Shown: positions 23,518 through 31,694 of the stretch, in pieces | Layout of the letters: each line of letters begins with the position of its first letter | Numbering within the stretch: the first letter of the stretch is position 1 | Origin: FEN-1297 sp964498065 | GTDB lineage: Bacteria > Bacteroidota > Ignavibacteria > Ignavibacteriales > Ignavibacteriaceae | Reading direction: 5' to 3' | Assembly (NCBI GenBank): GCA_964498065.1 | Contig: CAZCFZ010000033.1 | Location: 1 to 40,019, forward strand | Length of the DNA stretch: 40,019 nt | The notes under the pieces: generated by a model | Told to the model about the DNA's origin: nothing | Databases searched by the model: none | What the model saw: only the letters and a program-made list of their open reading frames with translations | Position numbers and translations under genes: made by a program

Positions 23518-23655
23518 ATGAGAAATACAATCATCCGAGAGTACTTGTCTATCCCATGGATAAAGTTTCTTTTCTGGATGGTAGTTTTGGGAATAGGACT
23601 TACGCTTATATGGATTTTAGCGGAATATTTAACAAAGGTAGTATTTAATTTTTAA
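23518..23655 (+). CDS. 45-residue single-pass membrane protein
   Basis: A short frame with a strong ribosome site, TAGGAG at 23502-23507, 10 nt before the ATG at 23518. The product has a basic N-terminus (MRNTIIREY), a Trp-flanked membrane helix at about 15-36 (KFLFWMVVLGIGLTLIWIL) and a short C-terminal tail. It starts 19 bp after the TPR gene and precedes ppa by 37 bp, so it is likely the last member of the TonB operon. The aromatic residues at both ends of the helix are typical of real small membrane proteins. No family is recognised. Confidence 0.65.
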   Translation: MRNTIIREYLSIPWIKFLFWMVVLGIGLTLIWILAEYLTKVVFNF

Positions 23656-23692
23656 TTAACATGAACGATTTTATAACTAATAGAAATTTGAT

Positions 23693-24235
23693 ATGATGCA
23701 GAATAACCCATGGCACTCAGTTAATATAGGAGAAAACGTACCTTCAATTGTTAATTCTATTATAGAAATTCCAAAAGGCTCAAAAGCTAAATATGAACTC
23801 GATAAAAGCAGCGGTTTGTTGAAATTGGATCGCGTATTATTCTCATCGGTTCATTATCCGGCAAATTATGGTTTTATTCCTCAAACTTTTTGTGATGACG
23901 GAGATCCTTTGGATATCCTTGTGATTTGCTCAATCGAAGTTGAACCGATGTGTATTGTAAATGCTAAAGTAATCGGCGTAATGCGTATGCTTGATGAAGA
24001 AGAATACGATGATAAAATAATTGCCGTTGCTAAAAATGACATGTCTGTAAACTACATTAATACAATTGAAGAGCTCCCTCCGCACACGGTGGTTGAATTA
24101 CGAAGGTTTTTCGAGGATTATAAAAAACTTGAAAATAAAAAAGTAATCGTAGACGGTTTCATGGGGAAAGATCAAGCTTTTAAAATAATAGAAGACAGCA
24201 TCGAGCTATATGCAAAATCAGAATTTAGCTACTAA
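23693..24235 (+). CDS. ppa: Soluble inorganic pyrophosphatase, family I
   Basis: A 180-residue cytoplasmic enzyme that hydrolyses PPi to two phosphates and pulls biosynthetic reactions forward. It has the family I landmarks: EIPKGSKAKYE near the N-terminus, VHYPANYGFIPQTFCDDGDPLDIL with the metal-binding acidic cluster, and the ELRRFFEDYKKLENKK segment. Two Met codons (23693 and 23696) are possible starts, with no ribosome site. Since the window also encodes a membrane H+-PPase, the cell probably can either conserve or discard PPi energy. A terminator hairpin follows 6 bp after the stop. Confidence 0.95.
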   Translation: MMQNNPWHSVNIGENVPSIVNSIIEIPKGSKAKYELDKSSGLLKLDRVLFSSVHYPANYGFIPQTFCDDGDPLDILVICSIEVEPMCIVNAKVIGVMRMLDEEEYDDKIIAVAKNDMSVNYINTIEELPPHTVVELRRFFEDYKKLENKKVIVDGFMGKDQAFKIIEDSIELYAKSEFSY

Positions 24236-24241
24236 TTCATC

Positions 24242-24277
24242 ACGCTAAAGTAATTTGTCTTATAATTACTTTAGCGT
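24242..24277 (+). terminator. Terminator after ppa
   Basis: ACGCTAAAGTAATT (24242-24255) pairs perfectly over 14 bp with AATTACTTTAGCGT (24264-24277) around an 8-nt loop, followed by ATATATTTTTATA. It closes the plus-strand TonB/ppa transcription unit and may also help separate it from the convergent kinase gene. Confidence 0.8.
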
Positions 24278-24345
24278 ATATATTTTTATAAAAATCATCT
24301 CTTTAATTAAAATTAAGTTTTCGCGAATAAATTCTTCAACACATT

Positions 24346-27300
24346 TTAATTACTACTTAAAACTTCTTCAACAATCTTTACCAAATCCTGTATTAAAAAT
24401 GGCTTTGCCAGATAACGACTCATTCCTTTAGATAAAAATTCTTTTTTATCCTCTTCACCTGCATAGGCAGTAACTGCTATTATCGGAATATCTTCATATC
24501 CGGGTATTTTTCTTATTATCTGCGTCAGTTCAATACCGTTCATGCCCGGCCCCAAGTTTATATCCATTAAGATTACATCATACTTTTGTTCCTTAACTTT
24601 TGATAACGCTTCTTCACCATCCTTTGCAACTTCGATATTATAATATTTTGATAGCGATATGTTTATCACTTCTATTGATGTATCGTCATCTTCTACACAC
24701 AGAATCTTCTTTTTTTGATTTTGTCCTTCGTTTTTTATTTCGTTATCGTTTTCCAACATCCGTTCCGTAACTTTTTCATTTAACTCAATTTCTATTTCCG
24801 GAAGTTCCAACGTAAAGGTTGAGCCACTGCCTTCTTTACTCTCAAGAAAAATTTTTCCTCCCAATAATTCCGCATACTTCTTTGATATTGACAGACCAAG
24901 TCCCGTACCCTGGTAGCTTCGTGTAGTTCCCTCACTTGCCTGGCGAAATTCTCTCCAAACAAGTTCCTGCTTCTCCGTAGGAATTCCTATGCCCGTATCG
25001 GCTACTTTTATTATTAGTAACTGCTTTCCTTCCTTACTCCGATTCTCAGCATATAAATCTATCCCGCCCTTATTTGTATATATTATTGCATTACTTATCA
25101 GGTTGTTTAGTATTTCCGATAATAAAATTTCATCCGTATATATGAACGGTTCGCCTACGTTCACATGAGTATTAAATGAAAGATTTTTCTTTACTGCTGC
25201 TATGGAGTACTGCTTATAAACACTGCTTAATAATTCCTTTATATTCACTTTCCTTGGGAAAGTCTGAATTTCATTTACCTCCAATTTTGAAAGGTCTAAT
25301 ATCTTTGTTAATGTATCTTTCATCCTTATTGATGTTCTTAAAATTCCTTCCGCCATTTCCTTAGCTTCCGGATCCGTCAATGTTTCTGTTAATAGTTCGG
25401 CAAAACCCATTATCCCCACAAATGGTGTACGTAGTTCATGACTCATATTTGCAAAGAATATTGTTTTTACTCGATTCATTTCTTCTGCTTCTTCCTTTGC
25501 CTCTATAAGCTCCTGAAGCATTTCTTTCTTCTCGGTAATATCCTGTTTTACTCCTAAATAATTTATAGTTTTTCCTTCTTTATCTTTAAGCGGGGATATA
25601 ACAACATCTTCCCAGTATAGTTCACCGTTCTTTCTCTTGTTCAACAACTCACCCCGCCAGGTATTACCGGATTTAACTGTTGTCCAGAGTTCACTATATC
25701 TTTCTTTCGGAACTTGACCTGACTTTAACACTCTGGGATTTTTATTTACTACTTCCTCAAATTTATAACCTGAGACTTCTTCAAAAGTATTATTTACATA
25801 ATTAATATTCCCGTTCAGGTCGGTTATTATTATTGATGCCGGACTCTGCGATACAGCTTCGGAAAGTCTTCTTAATTCATTTTCCGATTGTTTCCTTTGG
25901 GTTATATCTACAATTGTACCTCTATAACCTATTGTTTTTTTATCCTGTATTATCGGTGATATAAAGGCTAAAGCAGGAAAGGTTGATCCGTCTTTGCGGC
26001 GCATTTCAAATTCGTTTTCATATGAATATAATTCCTTTAATACTTTTTGCATATTTTCAACAGACTCAATTTTATATTTTTCTGAAACCATATCCATTAT
26101 ATTTATACCTTTTACAATATCCTCATTTGAATATCCAAATGTTGTTAAAGCAGTTTCATTAGCAAAAATAATTTGTCCGTTCAAATCTGCCTCAAAAACT
26201 GTTTGTGGCAACAAGTTTGCCAATTCTTTAAACCTTCTTTCACTCGTACTAATAATTTCTTCATTACGTTTACGCTCGGTAATATCTCTTGTTACAGTTA
26301 ATATCGCCGTTGGCTTAAGATCTAAATCTCTTAAAAAAGATGCAGTAAGCTCAACCCATATAACCGTACCGTCCTTGCGGTATTCCTCAAGTTCCAGCAT
26401 TACGGTTCTATTCGGATCGGCATTTCTGTCTGATTCCAATTCTATTTGCTTATCAAAAACTTTACTTACAATTTCGAAAGATTTAGGTGTTAAAATTTGA
26501 TCTAATGTTTGTTGAAGCGACTCTTCAACTGTATAACTGCGAAGTTTAAATACTGAAGGGCTCATATATATTGGCTTCAAATTCAAATCGAACACAGCAA
26601 TCGTATCAACAGTATTTTCAGTAATGATACGATAACGTTCTTCACTTTCTCTTAGAGCTTCTTCAGCTTTTCTACGCTCGGCGCTGTTTCGCAATACAGT
26701 TATCCCAAAAGCCAAATCATCCGCTAGTTCTGCCATAAGTTTAATTTCATCCGAAGTGAATATATTTTTTTCAGATGAATAAACAGCCAAAATTCCAAAT
26801 GGTTTTTGGTTCTCATCTTTCAAGGGAAATGCCATCACCGAATTGTACCCTCTTTGTATTGCAGATTTGCGCCAAGGCTTCATCTTTTCATCAGTGGAAA
26901 TATTTTGAGAGTAATTAATCCTTCCGGTGCGTACTGCTGTTCCGACAGGCCCCCGTCCATATTCAGTTTCTTCAGACCAGCTAATTTTTGCCCCTTTAAG
27001 ATAACCTTCTTCAAATCCGTAGAATGCAACAGGATTAATTGATTTATATTCATCATTCATTATATAACCAACCCAGGCAAATAGATAGTCTGCTTCTTCA
27101 CAAATGATTCGGCAAACTTCATTCAATAATGTCTGTTCATCATTAACCCGCAAAAGAGTTTGGTTACAAGTGCTTATTGCACGAAGTTCTCGATTAAGCT
27201 TTTCCAAAACATCTTCAGATAACTTTCGATCCGTAATGTCGTATAATGTACCGGTAAATTTAATTATTGCTCCCTTACTATCTCGAAGAACTTTATATGT

Positions 27301-28476
27301 GGGTAGAAAATACCTGACTGGACCTAAATCTGTACTAGTTCTTAAAATTTTTATTTCCGATTCAATACCATTTGACATATTTTGAAGGACTTTATTTATA
27401 TATTCCCTATCTTCTTCATGAATGTGCTCTAAATATATATCAAAGGAGGGGACTTCTTTAAATTCTTCGAAACCAAGCATTTTATACATTTGATTCGACC
27501 ACCAGCCTTTTTGATTTACTACGTCAAATTCCCAGCTGCCCAGATTTGCATCTTTTTCGGCTTGTTCAAGTCTTTCAGCATAAAGCTTAAGAAAATTTTC
27601 TGCTATTTTTCTTTCCGTAATATTTATTGTTGCTAACAATGCCCGCTTTAAGCCGGATTTATATTTGTCAACCTTCAATTGCAGCAAGACAAATAATTTT
27701 TCTCCGGTCAATGTTTTGGTTTCTACTTCTGCTTCATATTCCAATTTACCGGCGGAAATTGCAACTAATTCTTCTATTAGAATATCGTATGATTTTTCCG
27801 TAAAGACTTTTTCCAGATTATTTAAAAGCTCTTCTTTTGTTTCAGCTTTATACAATTTTACTGCTTCTTTATTAACATCCAGAATTTTTATTATACTTAA
27901 ACATTTTTTTAATTCAGCCGGCTTTTTGTCAAAATATTTTCGTAAATCCTTTACTCCCTTTTCTTTTAATTTTTTCAAATACTTATTTAGATCGGTAAAG
28001 TCTTCTTCCCAAAGCGGTGTGGGAGAATTATTAAATAATCTTTCATAATGATTTATACTTAAAGGCATGTCATCTTTTTCAGAAGATCTCTTATTCCGAT
28101 CCTTTAATTCGGACAATTCTTGGCGAATTATTTTAGGAAGCGTATTCATACTCTTCTTAAAAAGAACATTAGACGCACCTTTTTTAATAATTTCAACAAT
28201 CCTATCGGATTCTTTGTTAGAAATAATTACAATAAATGGAATATCCTGCTTGGAATTTTTTAAAATTTCCAGTGCGGAATTCGAATTAAATTTAGGAAGT
28301 TTATATCCGTAAAGTATGATATCCCATGAGTTTTCTTTTAATGCCAGTTTAAATTTCTGCTTTGTTTTGATTTGCTTGGCAGTGACATTATAACCGCCTT
28401 TTTGCAATGTTTTTATATAAATGGCAGCATTATGTTCGGAATTATCAATTATTAATGTATTTAAATTTTTTCCCAT
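24346..28476 (-). CDS. Soluble hybrid histidine kinase with five PAS and one GAF domain
   Basis: A 1376-residue cytoplasmic signalling protein without membrane segments. Order of domains: receiver-like (about 6-125), PAS (about 140-295), PAS (305-420), GAF (430-600), PAS (605-735), PAS (740-860), PAS (865-985), HisKA with His1013 in MSHELRTPF, HATPase (about 1115-1230, GTGLGLSISKKYAELLGG) and a C-terminal receiver (about 1258-1374) with D1305. The first receiver has lost its phosphoacceptor: the expected Asp is Gly57 (ILYGYKLP), and the acidic pair reads D11-N12, so it cannot be phosphorylated normally. No DNA-binding output is present, so phosphate probably passes to a partner elsewhere. GGGAG precedes the start. 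The gene is isolated, with 517 bp of empty DNA upstream. Confidence 0.95.
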   Translation of the reverse strand: MGKNLNTLIIDNSEHNAAIYIKTLQKGGYNVTAKQIKTKQKFKLALKENSWDIILYGYKLPKFNSNSALEILKNSKQDIPFIVIISNKESDRIVEIIKKGASNVLFKKSMNTLPKIIRQELSELKDRNKRSSEKDDMPLSINHYERLFNNSPTPLWEEDFTDLNKYLKKLKEKGVKDLRKYFDKKPAELKKCLSIIKILDVNKEAVKLYKAETKEELLNNLEKVFTEKSYDILIEELVAISAGKLEYEAEVETKTLTGEKLFVLLQLKVDKYKSGLKRALLATINITERKIAENFLKLYAERLEQAEKDANLGSWEFDVVNQKGWWSNQMYKMLGFEEFKEVPSFDIYLEHIHEEDREYINKVLQNMSNGIESEIKILRTSTDLGPVRYFLPTYKVLRDSKGAIIKFTGTLYDITDRKLSEDVLEKLNRELRAISTCNQTLLRVNDEQTLLNEVCRIICEEADYLFAWVGYIMNDEYKSINPVAFYGFEEGYLKGAKISWSEETEYGRGPVGTAVRTGRINYSQNISTDEKMKPWRKSAIQRGYNSVMAFPLKDENQKPFGILAVYSSEKNIFTSDEIKLMAELADDLAFGITVLRNSAERRKAEEALRESEERYRIITENTVDTIAVFDLNLKPIYMSPSVFKLRSYTVEESLQQTLDQILTPKSFEIVSKVFDKQIELESDRNADPNRTVMLELEEYRKDGTVIWVELTASFLRDLDLKPTAILTVTRDITERKRNEEIISTSERRFKELANLLPQTVFEADLNGQIIFANETALTTFGYSNEDIVKGINIMDMVSEKYKIESVENMQKVLKELYSYENEFEMRRKDGSTFPALAFISPIIQDKKTIGYRGTIVDITQRKQSENELRRLSEAVSQSPASIIITDLNGNINYVNNTFEEVSGYKFEEVVNKNPRVLKSGQVPKERYSELWTTVKSGNTWRGELLNKRKNGELYWEDVVISPLKDKEGKTINYLGVKQDITEKKEMLQELIEAKEEAEEMNRVKTIFFANMSHELRTPFVGIMGFAELLTETLTDPEAKEMAEGILRTSIRMKDTLTKILDLSKLEVNEIQTFPRKVNIKELLSSVYKQYSIAAVKKNLSFNTHVNVGEPFIYTDEILLSEILNNLISNAIIYTNKGGIDLYAENRSKEGKQLLIIKVADTGIGIPTEKQELVWREFRQASEGTTRSYQGTGLGLSISKKYAELLGGKIFLESKEGSGSTFTLELPEIEIELNEKVTERMLENDNEIKNEGQNQKKKILCVEDDDTSIEVINISLSKYYNIEVAKDGEEALSKVKEQKYDVILMDINLGPGMNGIELTQIIRKIPGYEDIPIIAVTAYAGEEDKKEFLSKGMSRYLAKPFLIQDLVKIVEEVLSSN

Positions 28477-28993
28477 AATGTTCTCCCATTTTATTTTATT
28501 AAATGAGAAGAAAGCCAGTGATGTAGTTTAAGATACGTTTCAGTAACGGCCAGCAATCTGAATTTTTCCGGAATATGTATATTCCCCGAGGAATGAAAAA
28601 CGGTTCATTTAAAATAATGAGGGTCATTCCTTCATTTTTAATATTTATATCCATTTCTTGTATAATAAGTTAATTTCTATAAAGTTTATATACAACAAGA
28701 AAATATAATTTAGTAAATTATTATCGAACAATTTTCGTTAAAGTAAATAGACATCTTTTAAATTATGAATATAAAACGCAGTCCATAAAATCTTTCATAA
28801 CCGAATTATAACCGTAAGTTTTTCAATAAAATTGAGAGTGTTTGGTATTTATGGCATAGAATATTTAGCAGAACTATAATATTTTAATACTCGCTGCATG
28901 TTCCGGTTTGAAGTGTAGTACGAATTTATTAACCGGCAAAGTATTCTTAATAAGCGTAAATTTTCAAACTTTATAAATAAAACTATTTTACCG
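28477..28993. other. Intergenic region upstream of the hybrid kinase
   Basis: About 515 bp of AT-rich DNA between the divergent kinase and DUF123 genes. Nothing protein-like, no RNA gene and no strong hairpin was seen. It must contain the promoters of both genes, but I cannot place them. Confidence 0.5.
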
Positions 28994-29470
28994 ATGTATA
29001 TTAAAAAGGATAATTACGGAACCTACATTATAATTCTTACTTTAAAGAAATATTTGGAAATAGGAATTGGCAAGCTCGGAATAATTAATTTCAAAGCTGG
29101 CTGTTATGCATATGTTGGTTCTGCTTTTGGCAGAGGCGGTTTGGAAAGCAGGCTTAAACACCATTTAAAAATTGCTCAAAAACCCCATTGGCATATTGAT
29201 TATTTTAGAAAATATGCAAAAATAGAGAAGATTTGGTTTACAAATTCACAACATCGTTTGGAACATGAATGGGCAGAAACATTATCTTTAATGCCTGGAG
29301 TAACTGATCAAATAAATGGATTTGGTTCATCCGATTGTTCTTGTATAAGCCACTTTTTTTATTTCAAAAAGATACCATCTATTTTAATATTTAAAAGAAC
29401 GGCTCAAAGAAACAAAAATTACGACACCTTTGAAATCGATTTATCTAAACGTAAAGACTTAAGCATGTAG
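28994..29470 (+). CDS. DUF123 (GIY-YIG-like) protein
   Basis: A 158-residue protein of the DUF123 family, a GIY-YIG-like fold often found alone or fused to endonuclease III. Recognisable pieces are GTYIIILTL at the N-terminus, FKAGCYAYVGSAFGRGGLESR, the HWHIDYFRKYA segment and the GFGSSDCSCISHFFYF motif with paired Cys. By analogy it may act on DNA, but no enzymatic activity is established that I know of. The domain fills residues 1-130; the last 28 residues are a basic tail. It is a stand-alone gene 149 bp before lysA. Confidence 0.85.
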   Translation: MYIKKDNYGTYIIILTLKKYLEIGIGKLGIINFKAGCYAYVGSAFGRGGLESRLKHHLKIAQKPHWHIDYFRKYAKIEKIWFTNSQHRLEHEWAETLSLMPGVTDQINGFGSSDCSCISHFFYFKKIPSILIFKRTAQRNKNYDTFEIDLSKRKDLSM

Positions 29471-29618
29471 AGTTACAATATTCAAATTGTTAATTTCTCT
29501 CTTTTAATTTTCCCAATTCCTTAAAAACAGAAGTAATAATAAATTTGGCTATTAAGATTAAAAAGAATTTTTTGCTATTTTTGCAAAACTTATTGAAAAT
29601 ATATCCTTTGAGAAAAAA

Positions 29619-30884
29619 ATGAAATACTTTGATTCGGATTATTTTACTTATAAAAACGATAATCTATACTGCGAAGATGTACTTGTTTCGGAAATTACGG
29701 AAAAATTCGGCACACCAACTTATATCTATAGCAAAAACTATTTAATCGACAGATATAATGAGTTTAATGAGGCATTTAAAGATATCAAACACACTATTTT
29801 TTATGCATGTAAATCAAACTTTAATATATGTATAATTAAAACATTTGGTGACTTGGGAAGCGGCGTTGATGTAAATTCGGAAGGCGAATTATTTAGAGCG
29901 CTTAAAGCAGGAGTTAATCCCGAAAAATTAATATTGTCGGGCGTAGGTAAAACGCCGGAAGAAATTAAATTAGGAATTGAAACCGGTGTTTTAATGCTTA
30001 AAGCGGAGTCGTTTGAAGAAGTAGATTTAATAAATCAGATTGCTGCATCTATTGATAAAATAGTTCCGGTAGCCCTAAGAGTTAATCCAGATGTGGACGC
30101 TAGAAGCCATCCCTATATATCAACCGGATTGGCAGAAAATAAATTCGGTATCGAATCTAAAGTTGCCCTGAATATATTTAAAGAAAATAAAAAATATAAA
30201 AACATAAAATTTGTAGGAGTCGATATGCATATCGGCTCTCAAATAACAAAGATTGATCCTTTTATTGCAGCAGTTGAAAAGTTAGCCGAACTTTATTTTC
30301 AGGTAAAGGCGGAAGGTGTTCCTCTGGAACATTTTGATATTGGCGGCGGAATTGGTATTCCTTATAATCACGACAGTATTTTCAGCTTGAATAACTTTGC
30401 ATCAGCATTGAAGCCGCATCTTAAAAAAATTAACGGCGACATTTTTTTTGAGCCCGGACGATTTCTTACTGCCAACGGAGGAATTTTAGCAATTAAAGTT
30501 TTATTCACCAAACAAAATCACAATAAAAATTTTATAATTGTTGACGGGGCAATGAATGATCTTCTCCGTCCCAGTATTTACGGAGCCTATCATCATATTC
30601 AGCCAATGGAAATTCATAAGGATAGAAAGATTATAAAGACTGATATTGTCGGTCCGGTATGCGAAAGCGGCGACTTTTTAGCAAAAGATAGAGAATTTGT
30701 AGAAAGCAGACATGGTGAATATCTTGCAGTAATGTCCGCCGGCGCCTACGGAATGACCATGGCTTCTAATTATAATGCAAGAAGAAGACCTGCAGAAATT
30801 TTAGTTGACGGCAGCGATTATAAAATAATCAGAAGCAGAGAATCTTTTGATCATCTTTTTTATGATGAAGTAAAGTTTAACTAA
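29619..30884 (+). CDS. lysA: Diaminopimelate decarboxylase
   Basis: The last enzyme of lysine synthesis, converting meso-diaminopimelate to lysine and CO2 with PLP. The 421-residue protein has the PLP lysine K65 (FYACKSNFN), GSGVDVNSEGELFRALKAG, VDMHIGSQITKIDPF and the glycine-rich HFDIGGGIGIPY loop. The EPGRFLTANGG motif and the active-site Cys in GPVCESGDFLAKDRE from the partner subunit are also present. Length is normal. It stands alone, separated from upstream and downstream genes by 150-200 bp; TATTTTTG at 29576-29583 resembles a -7 element but lacks a matched -33 box. Confidence 0.96.
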   Translation: MKYFDSDYFTYKNDNLYCEDVLVSEITEKFGTPTYIYSKNYLIDRYNEFNEAFKDIKHTIFYACKSNFNICIIKTFGDLGSGVDVNSEGELFRALKAGVNPEKLILSGVGKTPEEIKLGIETGVLMLKAESFEEVDLINQIAASIDKIVPVALRVNPDVDARSHPYISTGLAENKFGIESKVALNIFKENKKYKNIKFVGVDMHIGSQITKIDPFIAAVEKLAELYFQVKAEGVPLEHFDIGGGIGIPYNHDSIFSLNNFASALKPHLKKINGDIFFEPGRFLTANGGILAIKVLFTKQNHNKNFIIVDGAMNDLLRPSIYGAYHHIQPMEIHKDRKIIKTDIVGPVCESGDFLAKDREFVESRHGEYLAVMSAGAYGMTMASNYNARRRPAEILVDGSDYKIIRSRESFDHLFYDEVKFN

Positions 30885-31080
30885 ACCAGGTAAATCCGGT
30901 ATTGTGGGTTCTTTTTCCGGTTCGTAATTTTTATTGGAAATTCCTATTGTTTACGGAATGGCTTTTTGCCATATTACTAACAAATAAACTGCACATTTGG
31001 GAATTTAATCATAGATTAATAAACCGGCTCAATTAATAACTTTACTGAAACCTCCGGTAACTTAAATCGAAAGGAATAAT

Positions 31081-31644
31081 ATGAAATTGAAATCATCATT
31101 ATTAAATTTATTAATTCCGGTTTTAACTATTGTTGTATTTGACGGATGTCTTACGTTTCATAAAATTTCTTATGTTGTTAAATTAACAAATCCGACTGAA
31201 GGTACTGTTGCATTAACTGCTTACGACATCAGATCGACTGCTAAAAACACCAAAGATTTTGAGCAGGATGAGAATAATCTCTTTCAATATATGTTAAAAA
31301 GCAAACAGTTCCTTAAAGATCAGAAAACACAGGGAAAAGATATTCTCGCAAGAAAATTGTTCGTCGAAGATGGAAAACTAATAGGAAAGGGAGAATATAA
31401 ATTTACGGAAATTAAAAATGTGGAGGGAATGAAGTACGAGGGAGGATTTCATTATTTGAATTTATCTCTTGACGATAGTGTTATATCAACCAACGGAGAA
31501 ATCGTAAAATCAAAAACATTTAAAAGAATAATGTGGGACAGTACCTATACTGAATTGAAATTTACTATGCTGGGTAATACATTTCAAAGCGGCGGCCCTT
31601 TTAAGTCGCTTGCTCCATATTTTAATATGAAGGGAAAGAAATAA
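31081..31644 (+). CDS. Hypothetical secreted protein, possible lipoprotein
   Basis: A 187-residue protein with an N-terminal hydrophobic segment (about 7-20) ending at Cys23 in VVFDGC, a loose lipobox because Asp at -2 is unusual. The mature part is predicted mostly beta (for example KISYVVKLTNPTEGTVALTA) with a KFTEIKNVEGMKYEGGFHY segment. No known domain is recognised. GAAAGGAATAAT precedes the ATG. It ends 50 bp before priA on the same strand and could share a transcript with it, but the functional connection is not evident. Confidence 0.75.
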   Translation: MKLKSSLLNLLIPVLTIVVFDGCLTFHKISYVVKLTNPTEGTVALTAYDIRSTAKNTKDFEQDENNLFQYMLKSKQFLKDQKTQGKDILARKLFVEDGKLIGKGEYKFTEIKNVEGMKYEGGFHYLNLSLDDSVISTNGEIVKSKTFKRIMWDSTYTELKFTMLGNTFQSGGPFKSLAPYFNMKGKK

Positions 31645-31694
31645 ATTTATTATAAGAAAATTTTGTATTTTCTTTAAAACTAAAAAATCAAAAT

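Noticed and set aside
25994..26500. 168-residue plus-strand frame inside the hybrid kinase gene
   Set aside because: Antisense to well-defined PAS domains; Ser/Ile-rich shadow with no ribosome site or recognisable domain.
29576..29583. TATTTTTG before lysA as a Bacteroidota -7 element
   Set aside because: No TTG about 19-20 nt upstream; in AT-rich DNA the -7 motif alone is expected by chance.
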